The translations under genes were made by a program, and so were the position numbers. From Agromyces lapidis (GTDB lineage Bacteria > Actinomycetota > Actinomycetes > Actinomycetales > Microbacteriaceae): DNA of 64,000 nt. Positions 21,464-30,304 of this stretch are shown here, in pieces. The stretch's first letter is position 1; each line of letters starts with the position of its first letter. Under the pieces are notes generated by a model, which did not search any database, was not told the DNA's origin, and saw nothing but the letters and a program-made list of their open reading frames with translations. Location: contig NZ_WBIQ01000006.1 in the NCBI RefSeq assembly GCF_009749405.1, forward strand, positions 310,001-374,000, in the 5' to 3' direction.

Positions 21464-22678
21464 ATGACCCTGCGAACGATCGAATCCCTCGGTCCGCTCG
21501 CCGGCAAGCGCGTCGTCGTCCGTTGCGACCTCAATGTCCCCCTGCGGGACGGGGTCATCACGGACGACGGCCGCGTGCGGGCGTCGGTCCCCACCATCCA
21601 GGCACTGCTCGGGCAGGGCGCCCGCGTGATCGTGGTCTCCCACCTCGGCCGCCCCGAGGGCGCTCCCGACGAGCGCTACAGCCTCGCGCCGGTCGCGGCG
21701 CGGCTCGGCGAGCTGCTCGACTCACCGGTCGCCTTCGCAAGCGACACCGTCGGTGAGGATGCCACGGCCAAGGCCGCCTCACTCGCCGACGGCGAGGTGC
21801 TCGTGCTCGAGAACCTGCGGTTCAACCCGGGCGAGACCTCGAAGAACGAGGCCGAGCGCACCGCATTCGCGGGTGAGCTCGCGGCCTTCGCCGACGCGGT
21901 CGTCTCCGACGGCTTCGGCGTCGTGCACCGCAAGCAGGCGAGCGTCTACGAGCTCGCCGAGCTGCGCCCGAGCGCTGCAGGTCTCCTCATCGCGGCCGAG
22001 CTCGACGTGCTCGACCGTCTCACCGAGAACCCCGAGCGACCGTACACGGTCGTGCTCGGCGGGTCGAAGGTCTCCGACAAGCTCGGTGTGATCGCGCACC
22101 TGCTGCCGCGCGTCGACCGCCTGCTCATCGGCGGCGGCATGCTCTTCACCTTCCTCGCAGCCCAGGGGCACAAGGTCGCCTCGAGCCTGCTCGAGGCCGA
22201 CCAGATCGACACGGTGAAGGGCTACCTCGCGGAGGCCGCCGAGCGCGGCGTCGAGCTGGTGCTGCCGAGCGACGTCGTCGTCGCGGCGGCCTTCTCGGCG
22301 GACGCCGAGCACGTGGTCGCCCCGGCCGATGCGATCGAGGACACGCCGTTCGGGGCATCCGGCCTCGGGCTCGACATCGGGCCCGACACGGCCGCGGCGT
22401 TCGCCTCGCTCGTGCGCGACTCGAAGACCGTGTTCTGGAACGGTCCGATGGGCGTCTTCGAACTCGCCCCCTACGCCGAAGGCACCCGCGCGGTCGCTTC
22501 GGCGCTCACCGAGGTCGACGGCCTCAGCGTCGTCGGCGGCGGCGACTCGGCCGCGGCCGTGCGCCAGCTCGGCTTCGACGATGATCGATTCGGACACATC
22601 TCGACGGGCGGGGGCGCGAGCCTCGAGTTCCTCGAGGGTAAGAAACTTCCCGGACTGGAGGTCCTCGGATGGCAGTGA
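21464..22678 (+). CDS. pgk: phosphoglycerate kinase
   Basis: The 404-residue enzyme makes ATP from 1,3-bisphosphoglycerate and ADP. The N-terminal signature KRVVVRCDLNVPLRDG is at residues 13-28, VSHLGRPEG near 58, and VLENLRFNPGE near 110. GGSKVSDKLGV lies near 197, and the C-terminal nucleotide-binding block GGGDSAAAVRQLG near 363, followed by HISTGGGASLEFLEG. Length is typical. It starts 11 nt after gap, and its last 10 nt overlap the tpiA start, so the two are translationally linked. Confidence 0.97.
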   Translation: MTLRTIESLGPLAGKRVVVRCDLNVPLRDGVITDDGRVRASVPTIQALLGQGARVIVVSHLGRPEGAPDERYSLAPVAARLGELLDSPVAFASDTVGEDATAKAASLADGEVLVLENLRFNPGETSKNEAERTAFAGELAAFADAVVSDGFGVVHRKQASVYELAELRPSAAGLLIAAELDVLDRLTENPERPYTVVLGGSKVSDKLGVIAHLLPRVDRLLIGGGMLFTFLAAQGHKVASSLLEADQIDTVKGYLAEAAERGVELVLPSDVVVAAAFSADAEHVVAPADAIEDTPFGASGLGLDIGPDTAAAFASLVRDSKTVFWNGPMGVFELAPYAEGTRAVASALTEVDGLSVVGGGDSAAAVRQLGFDDDRFGHISTGGGASLEFLEGKKLPGLEVLGWQ

Positions 22679-23457
22679 AGCGCACCCCGTTCATCGCGGG
22701 TAACTGGAAGATGAACCTCGACCACCTGCAGTCGATCGCGTTCGTGCAGAAGCTCGCCTGGGCGCTGTCCGACGCGAAGCACGACTTCGCCGATGCGGAG
22801 GTCGCGGTGTTCCCGCCGTTCACCGACCTCCGCAGTGTGCAGACGCTCGTGGCCGCCGACGCGCTGCCGATCGGCTATGGGGCCCAGGACCTCTCGAAGC
22901 ACGACTCGGGTGCCTACACGGGCGAGATCTCGGGTGCGTTCCTGAAGCAGCTCGACTGCGGCTACGTGATCATCGGCCACTCCGAGCGCCGCACGCTGCA
23001 CGCCGAGACCGACGCCGACGTCAACGCGAAGGTCGTCGCCGCACATCGTCACGGCCTGGTTCCGGTGCTCTGCGTCGGTGAGACCGCCGAAGACCTCGAG
23101 CAGCACGGCGCGAGCGCCGTGCCCGTCGCACAGCTGCGCGCCGCACTCGACGGCGTCGACGTCTCGAAGGGACTCGTCGTCGCCTACGAGCCCGTCTGGG
23201 CGATCGGTTCCGGCCAGGCGGCGACGCCCGCCCAGGCCGAGCAGGTCGCCGCGGCTTTGCGCGCCGTCCTCGCGGAGATCGCGGGGGAGGAGCTCGCCTC
23301 GGCCACGCGCGTCCTCTACGGCGGCTCGGTGAAGGCGGCGAACATCGCCTCCTTCCTGCGCGAGCCCAACGTCGACGGTGCGCTCGTCGGCGGTGCGAGT
23401 CTCGACATCGACGAGTTCTCGAGCATCGTCCGCTTCAAGAAGCACGTCGGCGCGTGA
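22669..23457 (+). CDS. tpiA: triosephosphate isomerase
   Basis: The 262-residue TIM-barrel enzyme interconverts dihydroxyacetone phosphate and glyceraldehyde 3-phosphate. It shows the catalytic Lys segment FIAGNWKMNLD near 10-20, catalytic His in VIIGHSERR near 103-111, and the catalytic Glu in VVAYEPVWAIGSG near 169-181, with the phosphate loop LYGGSVKAANI near 222. The ATG at 22669 lies inside the end of pgk in another frame and is preceded by GGAGG within pgk. A strong terminator follows and ends the gap-pgk-tpiA unit. Confidence 0.97.
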   Translation: MAVKRTPFIAGNWKMNLDHLQSIAFVQKLAWALSDAKHDFADAEVAVFPPFTDLRSVQTLVAADALPIGYGAQDLSKHDSGAYTGEISGAFLKQLDCGYVIIGHSERRTLHAETDADVNAKVVAAHRHGLVPVLCVGETAEDLEQHGASAVPVAQLRAALDGVDVSKGLVVAYEPVWAIGSGQAATPAQAEQVAAALRAVLAEIAGEELASATRVLYGGSVKAANIASFLREPNVDGALVGGASLDIDEFSSIVRFKKHVGA

Positions 23458-23461
23458 CTCG

Positions 23462-23492
23462 CTCGGGGCGGGGCGAGCCGCCCCGCCCCGAG
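23462..23492 (+). terminator. intrinsic terminator after tpiA
   Basis: A 13-bp perfect stem (CTCGGGGCGGGGC against GCCCCGCCCCGAG) with a 5-nt loop begins 5 nt after the stop. Confidence 0.8.
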
Positions 23493-23523
23493 GAATCCGC
23501 CCGGCTACACTCGGCTGTGCTGA

Positions 23524-23529
23524 TAGTCT
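23524..23529 (+). promoter_or_regulatory. candidate -10 element (TAGTCT) for secG
   Basis: TAGTCT lies about 45 nt before the secG start, after the tpiA terminator. TACACT at 23506-23511 is an alternative. No clear -35 was recognised. Confidence 0.4.
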
Positions 23530-23574
23530 GATTGGCGGCATCGACCCCCTGCGTCGTGCCCGGAAAGGTTCACC

Positions 23575-23826
23575 GTGGAGATTCTCCAGGTCGTCCTGCA
23601 GGTGCTGCTCGGTCTCACGAGCCTCCTGCTGACGCTGCTCATCCTGCTGCACAAGGGCCGCGGTGGCGGTCTGTCCGACATGTTCGGCGGCGGCGTCACC
23701 TCGAGCCTCGGCGCCTCCGGCGTTGCCGAGCGCAACCTGAACCGCATCACGGTGATCCTCGGACTCATCTGGGTCACCTGCATCGTGGTGCTCGGGCTGA
23801 TCACCAAGTTCGACGCCGGAATCTGA
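23575..23826 (+). CDS. secG: preprotein translocase subunit SecG
   Basis: The 83-residue membrane protein has two hydrophobic helices (ILQVVLQVLLGLTSLLLTLLILLH near 3-26 and ITVILGLIWVTCIVVLGLI near 58-76). They are joined by a Gly-rich loop, KGRGGGLSDMFGGG, the SecG hallmark. It assists SecYE-mediated protein export. The GTG at 23575 follows a GGAAAGG site. It lies downstream of tpiA as in many actinobacteria, and rbpA starts 12 nt after its stop, so the two are likely one operon. Confidence 0.95.
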   Translation: MEILQVVLQVLLGLTSLLLTLLILLHKGRGGGLSDMFGGGVTSSLGASGVAERNLNRITVILGLIWVTCIVVLGLITKFDAGI

Positions 23827-23838
23827 CGAGGAGACGAC

Positions 23839-24204
23839 ATGGCATCAGGTAACAGCGCCATTCGCGGCTCACGCGTCGGGGCCGGCCCCATGGGCGAGCA
23901 GGATCGCGGCTTCCACGCCGATCGCGTGGCGGTCAGCTACTGGGACGCCCAGGGCAACGAGACCGTGCGCTACTTCGCGGCGAGCCTCCCCGACGAGGAG
24001 ATCCCCGAGGTCATCGATAGCCCGTCGACCGGGCTCCCGGCCGGCCGCGACCGCGAGAACCCGCCGTCGGTCTCGAAGCTCGAGCCGTACAAGACGCACC
24101 TCGCCTACGTGAAGGAGCGCCGCACCGAAGACGAGGCGGCGGCACTGCTCGACGACGCGCTCACGCAGCTCCGCGCCCGCCGCGGGCAGGCGCCGAAAGA
24201 CTGA
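23839..24204 (+). CDS. rbpA: RNA polymerase-binding protein RbpA
   Basis: The 121-residue actinobacteria-specific transcription factor binds RNA polymerase and principal sigma factor and stabilises the open complex. The N-terminal segment (SGNSAIRGSRVGAGPMGEQDRG) matches the RbpA tail and core. The C-terminal sigma-interacting domain contains LEPYKTHLAYVKERRTEDEAAALLDDALTQLRARR near 80-115. The ATG at 23839 is preceded by GAGGAG. It ends the secG-rbpA unit at a strong bidirectional terminator. Confidence 0.93.
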   Translation: MASGNSAIRGSRVGAGPMGEQDRGFHADRVAVSYWDAQGNETVRYFAASLPDEEIPEVIDSPSTGLPAGRDRENPPSVSKLEPYKTHLAYVKERRTEDEAAALLDDALTQLRARRGQAPKD

Positions 24205-24221
24205 TCACCGGTCGCGAGACC

Positions 24222-24269
24222 GACGACGAGAGCGGGGCGGGCCGAATGGCCCGCCCCGCTCTCGTCGTC
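24222..24269. terminator. bidirectional terminator between rbpA and pgl
   Basis: Two perfectly complementary 22-nt arms (24222-24243 and 24248-24269) flank a GAAT tetraloop. It serves rbpA on the plus strand and the end of the pentose phosphate operon on the minus strand. Confidence 0.85.
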
Positions 24270-24287
24270 CCGCTGCACGGGCAGCGG

Positions 24288-25058
24288 TCAGTAATCGCGG
24301 GCGATGAGCGCCTCGGGCACCTCGGCCGCGGCATCGCGATCGACGAAGAACACGGTGCGGCGACGCCCCTTGATGCCGGCGACAGGCACCTCGTCACGGC
24401 TGGCGCCAGCGAGCGCGAGACCCAGCGCCGAGGCCTTGTCAGCACCGGCGAGCACCATCCACACCCGCTGCGAGCTGTTGATCACCGGTCGGGTGAGGCT
24501 GAGACGCTCGGGCGGCGGCTTCGGCGACTCGCGCACCGCGATGACGGTCTGGTCGGTGACCGAGATGCCCGATCGATGCGGGAACAACGAGGCGATGTGC
24601 CCGTCGGGCCCGACTCCGAGGAAGGTGATGTCGAACACGGGGTGCGCGAGTCCGTCGGCGGCGTGCTCGGCGAGCTCGGCCGCGTACGCCGCGGCGCCTT
24701 CATCGAGGCTCAGCCCCGAGTCGGAGGCCGGGAACGGGTGCAGGTTCGAAGCGGGAAGCTCGAGGTCGTCGAGCAGGGCGTCGTGCGACTGCCGGTCGTT
24801 GCGGTCGGCGTGCCCTGCGGGCACCCAGCGCTCGTCGCCCCACCAGAAGTGCACGCGCGACCAGTCGATCGACATGCGTGCGGGGGAGGAAGCGACCGCC
24901 TCGAGCACCGCAGAGCCCATCGACCCCCCGGTGAGCACGATGTGCACGACCGGTTGCGCGTCGAGCAGGTCGAGCGTCTTCGTGATGAAGCGGGCGGCGA
25001 CCGCCCCGGCGAGCGTGGACTTGTCGGGGTGCACGAGTACCCGTCGTTCGTTCGTCAC
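24288..25058 (-). CDS. pgl: 6-phosphogluconolactonase
   Basis: The 256-residue cytoplasmic enzyme hydrolyses 6-phosphogluconolactone in the oxidative pentose phosphate pathway. It has the DevB/SOL-type motifs VHIVLTGGSMGSAVLEAV near 38, VHFWWGDERWVPAGHADRND near 68, and FLGVGPDGHIASLFPH near 150. The start codon GTG overlaps the opcA stop (GTGA), indicating coupled translation. It is the last gene of tkt-tal-pgi-zwf-opcA-pgl. Confidence 0.95.
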   Translation of the reverse strand: MTNERRVLVHPDKSTLAGAVAARFITKTLDLLDAQPVVHIVLTGGSMGSAVLEAVASSPARMSIDWSRVHFWWGDERWVPAGHADRNDRQSHDALLDDLELPASNLHPFPASDSGLSLDEGAAAYAAELAEHAADGLAHPVFDITFLGVGPDGHIASLFPHRSGISVTDQTVIAVRESPKPPPERLSLTRPVINSSQRVWMVLAGADKASALGLALAGASRDEVPVAGIKGRRRTVFFVDRDAAAEVPEALIARDY

Positions 25059-26011
25059 GCAGTGACCTCCTGGGCTCCGTCGAGGAGCGCCAGCCCCTTC
25101 GCGATCACTTCACCGTACAGCTCGTCGGGGTCGAGGCGGCGCAGTTCATCGGCGAGGCAGTCGCGCAGGCTCCGACGAGGCAGGGCCACGTCGTGCAGCG
25201 GCTGGTTCGGCTGGCGGAGGGTCGCGATGCCGGGAACGTCGCGGACGAGCTCGACCAGCCCGCTCGCGCGTTCGAGCTGCACGCCGTGGATGCCGTGCGA
25301 GCCGTCTTCGACGGCGGTGAGCTCGACACCGGTCGCGCAGCGCAGTTGCAGTCGCAGCCACGCGCCGAGCAGCGTCGTCGACGGCGAATCGATCGCGCCG
25401 CTCACGTGCACGTTCGTGATCGGCTCGTAGGGCGGCTGATCGAGCACGGCGGCCAGCTGGGCGCGCCAGAGCGTGAGCCTCGTCCATGCGAAGTCGGCGT
25501 CGCCCGGGGTGTAGCTGTCGGCGAGCGCGTGCAGGGCGGCCTGGGGGTCGGGCTGAGCCGAGGCATCCGTGATGCGTCGTTGCGCGATGCGACCGAGCGG
25601 TGAACGACCGGGCACCGCCGGAGCCGCCCCGGGCCACCAGGTGACGACCGGGGCATCGGGAAGGAGCAGGCCCATCACGAGGCTCTCCTCGTCGCGGGCG
25701 GCGTCGCCGCTCGCGCGGAGGACGATGACCTCGCTCGCACCGGCGTCGCCGCCGACACGGATCTCCGCGTCGAGGCGGGGTGCGACGGCCGCGGTCTCGG
25801 TGCCGGGTTCGGTCGAGACGACGATGACGCGCATCGGATGCTCGCGAGATGCGTCGTTCGCGGCCTCGATCGCCTCCTCCTCCTGGCCGGGCGAGGTGGC
25901 GATGACGAGGGTGAGCACGCGGCCGAGGGCGACGACGCCGCCGTCCTCGCGGATCTTCACGAGGGTCTTCGAGACCTGGCTCGTGGTGGTGTCGGGAAGT
26001 TCGACGATCAT
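25055..26011 (-). CDS. opcA: glucose-6-phosphate dehydrogenase assembly protein OpcA
   Basis: The 318-residue protein starts MIVELPDTTTSQVSKTLVKIREDGGVVALGRVLTLV, the OpcA N-terminal signature. It contains LLLPDAPVVTWWPG near 110 and the C-terminal ELRRLDPDELYGEVI block. OpcA is needed for active Zwf in cyanobacteria and accompanies zwf in actinobacteria. Its start overlaps the zwf stop by 4 nt (ATGA) and its stop overlaps pgl in the same way. No enzymatic motif is seen. Confidence 0.95.
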   Translation of the reverse strand: MIVELPDTTTSQVSKTLVKIREDGGVVALGRVLTLVIATSPGQEEEAIEAANDASREHPMRVIVVSTEPGTETAAVAPRLDAEIRVGGDAGASEVIVLRASGDAARDEESLVMGLLLPDAPVVTWWPGAAPAVPGRSPLGRIAQRRITDASAQPDPQAALHALADSYTPGDADFAWTRLTLWRAQLAAVLDQPPYEPITNVHVSGAIDSPSTTLLGAWLRLQLRCATGVELTAVEDGSHGIHGVQLERASGLVELVRDVPGIATLRQPNQPLHDVALPRRSLRDCLADELRRLDPDELYGEVIAKGLALLDGAQEVTA

Positions 26012-27549
26012 GGGCGCCTCCAGCTCCGTCCGTCTCGTGCGAGCAGTTCATCGGCCGAGCTCGGGCCCCACGTGCCGGGGCGGTACTGCTCGGGCTGCCC
26101 CTGCGTCGCCCAGAACTCCTCGATCGGGTCGAGGATCTTCCAGCTGAGCTCGACCTCCTCCTGGCGGGGGAAGAGCGGCGGGTCGCCGAGCAGCACGTCG
26201 AGGATGAGGCGCTCGTACGCCTCGGGGCTCGCCTCGGTGAAGGCGTGGCCGTAGCCGAAGTCCATGGTCACGTCGCGCACCTGCATGCCGGCACCCGGCA
26301 CCTTCGATCCGAACCGGATGGTGACGCCCTCATCGGGCTGCACCCGGATCACGAGGGCGTTCTGGCCGAGCTCGGAGGTCTGGCTGTCGGCGAACACCTG
26401 TTGCGGCGCACGCTTGAAGACGACCGCGATCTCGGTGACCCGTCGGCCGAGCCGCTTGCCGGCGCGGAGGTAGAACGGCACGCCGGCCCATCGACGGGTG
26501 CCGATGAGCAGCTTCATGGCCGCGTAGGTCTCGGTCGTCGACTCGGGGTTCATGCCGTCCTCGTCGAGGAATCCGACGACCTTCTCGCCGCCCTGCCAGC
26601 CGCCCGCGTACTGCCCGCGCGCAGTGCCGGTCGCGAGGTCGTCGGGCAGTCGCACGGCCGCCAGGATCTTCTCCTTCTCGGCGCGCAGATCGGCTGCGTC
26701 GAACGAGATCGGCTCCTCCATCGCGGTGAGGGCGAGCAGCTGCAGCAGGTGGTTCTGGATGACGTCCCTGGCCGCGCCGATGCCGTCGTAGTAACCGGCG
26801 CGCCCGCCGACGCCGATGTCCTCGGCCATCGTGATCTGCACGTGGTCGACGTAGTTCGCGTTCCAGATGGGCTCGTACAGCTGGTTGGCGAAGCGCAGCG
26901 CGAGGATGTTCTGCACCGTCTCCTTGCCGAGGTAGTGGTCGATGCGGAAGACGGAGTCGGGCGGGAACACGCTCGCCACGACGTCGTTGAGCTCGCGGGC
27001 GGTCTGCAGGTCGGAGCCGAAGGGCTTCTCGATGACGACGCGGCGCCACTGGCCGTCGCGCTGCTCGGTGAGCCCCGAGCGCTTCAGCTGCTCGGTGACG
27101 AGCGGGAACGACTTCGGCGGGATCGACAGGTAGAAGGCGTGGTTGCCCATCGTGCCGCGCTGCGCGTCGAGGTCTTCGACGACGGCGCGCAGGCGATCGA
27201 AGGCATCGTCGTCGTCGAACGTGCCGGCGACGAATCGGATGCCGCGGGCGAGCTGTTGCCAGACGTCCTCGCGGAACTCGGTGCGGGCGTACTGCTTCAC
27301 CGAGTCGTGCACGACCTGCGCGAAGTCCTGATCGGCCCAATCACGGCGCGCGAAGCCCACGAGCGCGAACCCCGGGGGCAGAAGCCCCCGGTTCGCGAGA
27401 TCGTAGACCGCGGGCATCAGCTTCTTGCGCGACAGGTCACCCGTGACGCCGAAGATGATGAGGCTCGACGGCCCCGCGATGCGATTGAGGCGATAGTCCT
27501 TCGGTGACCGGAGCGGGTTGTGCTGCGCCGAGATCTCTGCCGAAGTCAA
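26008..27549 (-). CDS. zwf: glucose-6-phosphate 1-dehydrogenase
   Basis: The 513-residue enzyme oxidises glucose 6-phosphate with NADP, the entry to the pentose phosphate pathway. The dinucleotide motif IIFGVTGDLSRKKLMPAVYDL is near 31-51, the substrate motif RIDHYLGKETVQNILALRFAN near 202, and FYLRAGKRLGRRVTEIAVVFK near 350. The start is TTG at 27549 (M-T-S-A-E-I-S) with AAAGGA upstream; this gives the expected NPLRSPKDYRLNRIAGPS N-terminus. It follows pgi by 18 nt and overlaps opcA by 4 nt. Confidence 0.96.
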   Translation of the reverse strand: MTSAEISAQHNPLRSPKDYRLNRIAGPSSLIIFGVTGDLSRKKLMPAVYDLANRGLLPPGFALVGFARRDWADQDFAQVVHDSVKQYARTEFREDVWQQLARGIRFVAGTFDDDDAFDRLRAVVEDLDAQRGTMGNHAFYLSIPPKSFPLVTEQLKRSGLTEQRDGQWRRVVIEKPFGSDLQTARELNDVVASVFPPDSVFRIDHYLGKETVQNILALRFANQLYEPIWNANYVDHVQITMAEDIGVGGRAGYYDGIGAARDVIQNHLLQLLALTAMEEPISFDAADLRAEKEKILAAVRLPDDLATGTARGQYAGGWQGGEKVVGFLDEDGMNPESTTETYAAMKLLIGTRRWAGVPFYLRAGKRLGRRVTEIAVVFKRAPQQVFADSQTSELGQNALVIRVQPDEGVTIRFGSKVPGAGMQVRDVTMDFGYGHAFTEASPEAYERLILDVLLGDPPLFPRQEEVELSWKILDPIEEFWATQGQPEQYRPGTWGPSSADELLARDGRSWRRP

Positions 27550-27567
27550 TTCGGGTCCTTTCGTCGG

Positions 27568-29172
27568 TCAGCCGACGGCGTCGACGAGCGCCGGGATGTT
27601 CGCGGCCGGGTCGGTGAGCGTCAGCGTGAGCACGGGTCGCCCGTGCTCGGCGAGGACGCTCGCGTCGCCGGACGCCTGGGCGGCGATGAGCTCGCCGAAG
27701 CTGAACGGTCGCTCGGGGATGGCGAGGTCGGCGACGGGCGTCTGCGTGATCTGGAGGAACACGCCGACCGCGGGGCCGCCCTTGTGGAACTGGCCGGTCG
27801 AGTGGAGGAACCGGGGTCCCCAGCCGAAGGTGACCGGGCGCCCGGCGCGTGCCGCGAGCAGGTCGCGCAGCTGCGCGAGCTCGGGGTGCGCCACGCGGTC
27901 GACGTACGCCTGGATCGAGAGGTACCCGTTCGACGGCAGCTCTTCGAGGAGCACCTCGATCGCCGACGCCAGGTCGCTCGACGCGCCGATGACCTCGGGC
28001 GTGCCGCGGACCTCGATGCCGTCGGCCACGAACGCGGCGGGCTCGGGTGCGGGGCGCGCGTCGAGGAGGCCGCGCGCGGCGATCTTCGCGGACTCGACGT
28101 CGGGCTGGTCGAAGGGGTTGATGCCCAGCAGGCGACCGGCGACCGCGGTCGCGTACTCCCAGACGAGCAGCTGCGCGCCGAGGGTTCCCGAGACGAGGAT
28201 GTCGCTCGAGTCGTCGCGGCGGAAGAGCTCTTCGCCGGCGTCGTCGACGAGGCGCACGATCTGCAGGTCGGGCAGGCCGGCACCGAGTTCGGGGGCGGTC
28301 GTCTCGAGCACGACCGGGAGGATGCCGGTGCCGTCCTTGCCCGTGGACTCGGCGATGAGCTGCTCGGCCCAGTCGGCGAAGCCGACGATGTGGGTTCCGT
28401 CGGCGACGATGCCGAGCTTGTCGCGGAACGGCGAGGTGGCGGCGATCGCCGCGCCGAGCACGAGACCGGGGTTGTCCTCGGTGTCGATGGCGAGCGAGAG
28501 CTCGATCGTCTCGGCCTCGTCGAGGATCTCCGAGATGTCGACGCCGGCGAGGCCCGAGGGCACGAGGCCGAAGGCCGTGAGTGCGGAGTAGCGTCCGCCG
28601 ACGTTCGGGTCGGCGTTGAACACCCGGTAGCCGGCGGCGCGCGCCGACTCGTCGAGCGGCGAACCCGGATCGGTGACGATGACGATGCGCGAGGCGGGGT
28701 CGATGCCCGCATCGCGGAAGGCCTGCTCGTAGACGCGACGCTGGCTGTCGGTCTCGACCGTCGACCCCGACTTCGACGAGATGACGAGCGCGGTCGTGGT
28801 GAGTCGGTCGGCGAGGGCGGCGCGCACCTGGCCGGGCTCGGTCGAGTCGAGCACCGTCAGGTCGATCCGGGCGGTGCGGGTGATGACCTCGGGCGCGAGC
28901 GAGGAGCCGCCCATGCCGCCGAGCACGATGTGGTCGACGCCGGCCGCTTCGAGTTCGACGCGGAGGGCCTCGATCTCGGCGACGAGGGGGCGCGAGATCG
29001 CGACCGCCTCCGTCCAGCCCAGGCGCTTGGACGCCTCGTCCTCGGCTGCGGCGCCCCAGAGCGCCGGGTCCTGCGCGGTGATGCCGCTCGCGACGAGGTC
29101 GGCGGCCAGCGCGGGAACCGCGCGGCGCACGGCGTCGGCGGCGGCGCCGCCGACCGAGATGCGGAAGCTCAT
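27568..29172 (-). CDS. pgi: glucose-6-phosphate isomerase
   Basis: The 534-residue protein interconverts glucose 6-phosphate and fructose 6-phosphate. It has the sugar-isomerase core [13 protein letters not shown] near 80 and the phosphate-binding loop [23 protein letters not shown] near 125. [26 protein letters not shown] follows near 175-200. It is the divergent form also seen as the C-terminal half of fused transaldolase-isomerase proteins, and here it directly follows tal with a 4-nt ATGA overlap. The ATG at 29172 (MSFRISVGG) is therefore preferred; longer frames would run into tal. Confidence 0.92.
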   Translation of the reverse strand: MSFRISVGGAAADAVRRAVPALAADLVASGITAQDPALWGAAAEDEASKRLGWTEAVAISRPLVAEIEALRVELEAAGVDHIVLGGMGGSSLAPEVITRTARIDLTVLDSTEPGQVRAALADRLTTTALVISSKSGSTVETDSQRRVYEQAFRDAGIDPASRIVIVTDPGSPLDESARAAGYRVFNADPNVGGRYSALTAFGLVPSGLAGVDISEILDEAETIELSLAIDTEDNPGLVLGAAIAATSPFRDKLGIVADGTHIVGFADWAEQLIAESTGKDGTGILPVVLETTAPELGAGLPDLQIVRLVDDAGEELFRRDDSSDILVSGTLGAQLLVWEYATAVAGRLLGINPFDQPDVESAKIAARGLLDARPAPEPAAFVADGIEVRGTPEVIGASSDLASAIEVLLEELPSNGYLSIQAYVDRVAHPELAQLRDLLAARAGRPVTFGWGPRFLHSTGQFHKGGPAVGVFLQITQTPVADLAIPERPFSFGELIAAQASGDASVLAEHGRPVLTLTLTDPAANIPALVDAVG

Positions 29173-30278
29173 CGTGCGGCCTCCAGCGCGGTGCGGACGC
29201 TGTCGAGCAGTTCGTTCCACGACACGATGAACTTGTCGACGCCCTCGTTCTCGAGGAGGAGGGTGACGTCGTCGTAGTCGACGCCCACCGATGCGAGCGC
29301 GTCGAGCACCTCGCCCGCCCCGGCGTAGGCGCCGGTCACGGTGTCGCCGGTGATGACACCGTGGTCGAAGGTCGCATCGAGGGTCTTCTCGGGCATCGTG
29401 TTCACGACGCCCTGCGCGACGAGCTCGGTCACGTAGAGGGTGTCGGGCAGGGCCGGGTCCTTCACGCCGGTCGACGCCCACAGCGGGCGCTGCTTGTTCG
29501 CGCCGTCGGCGAGCAGCGCCGCGGCGCGCTCGCCCGCGAACTGCTGCTCGAAGAGCTCGTAGGCCAGGCGCGCGTTCGCGACGCCGGCCTTGCTCTTCAG
29601 CGCGAGTGCCGCGTCGGTGCCGATCGCGGTCAGCCGCTTGTCGATCTCGGTGTCGACGCGCGACACGAAGAAGGAGGCGACCGAGTGGATCGTGGACAGG
29701 TCGTGGCCGGCGGCCTTCGCCTGCTCGAGGCCGGCGAGGTAGGCGTCGATGACCTGCCGGTAGCGGTCGAGGCTGAAGATCAGGGTGACGTTCACGCTGA
29801 TGCCGGCGCCGATCGCGGCGGTGATCGCTTCGAGGCCCTCGACGGTGGCGGGGATCTTGATCATCGCGTTCGGGCGGTCGACCTTGGCCCAGAGCGCCTT
29901 CGCCTCGGCGATGGTGCCGGCGGTGTCGCGGGCGAGGCCGGGCGCGACCTCGATCGAGACGCGGCCGTCGTAGCCGTTCGAGGCGTCGTAGACGGGGCGG
30001 AACACGTCGGCGGCGGCGCGCACGTCGTCGGTCGTGATCTCGAAGACCGCGGTGTCGACGTCGGCACCCGCCGCAGCGAGCTCATGCAGTTGCTCGGCGT
30101 AGCCGTCGCCCTTCGCGAGCGCGCCGGCGAAGATCGTCGGGTTCGTGGTGACGCCGACGACATCGCGCTCGGCGATGAGGCGGGCGAGGTCACCCGAGGC
30201 GATGCGGGCGCGCGAGAGGTCGTCGAGCCAGATGCTGACGCCGGCCTCGGAGAGGGCGGCGGTGGGGGAGGTGGTCAT
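29169..30278 (-). CDS. tal: transaldolase
   Basis: The 369-residue enzyme transfers dihydroxyacetone units in the non-oxidative pentose phosphate pathway. It shows [14 protein letters not shown] near 13, [16 protein letters not shown] near 43, and the Schiff-base Lys in [15 protein letters not shown] near 137-151. [23 protein letters not shown] follows near 160. It is the larger actinobacterial type. AAGGAGA precedes the ATG, which lies 26 nt after the tkt stop. Its stop overlaps the pgi start. Confidence 0.95.
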   Translation of the reverse strand: MTTSPTAALSEAGVSIWLDDLSRARIASGDLARLIAERDVVGVTTNPTIFAGALAKGDGYAEQLHELAAAGADVDTAVFEITTDDVRAAADVFRPVYDASNGYDGRVSIEVAPGLARDTAGTIAEAKALWAKVDRPNAMIKIPATVEGLEAITAAIGAGISVNVTLIFSLDRYRQVIDAYLAGLEQAKAAGHDLSTIHSVASFFVSRVDTEIDKRLTAIGTDAALALKSKAGVANARLAYELFEQQFAGERAAALLADGANKQRPLWASTGVKDPALPDTLYVTELVAQGVVNTMPEKTLDATFDHGVITGDTVTGAYAGAGEVLDALASVGVDYDDVTLLLENEGVDKFIVSWNELLDSVRTALEAAR

Positions 30279-30304
30279 GAGGGGATGTCTCCTTCGTGCC
30301 CGCG

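Noticed and set aside
24434-24456. TTGTCAGCA inside pgl as another PafBC-type site
   Set aside because: It lacks the TG ending and has CACCAT instead of TANNNT after eight bases, and lies within a coding region.
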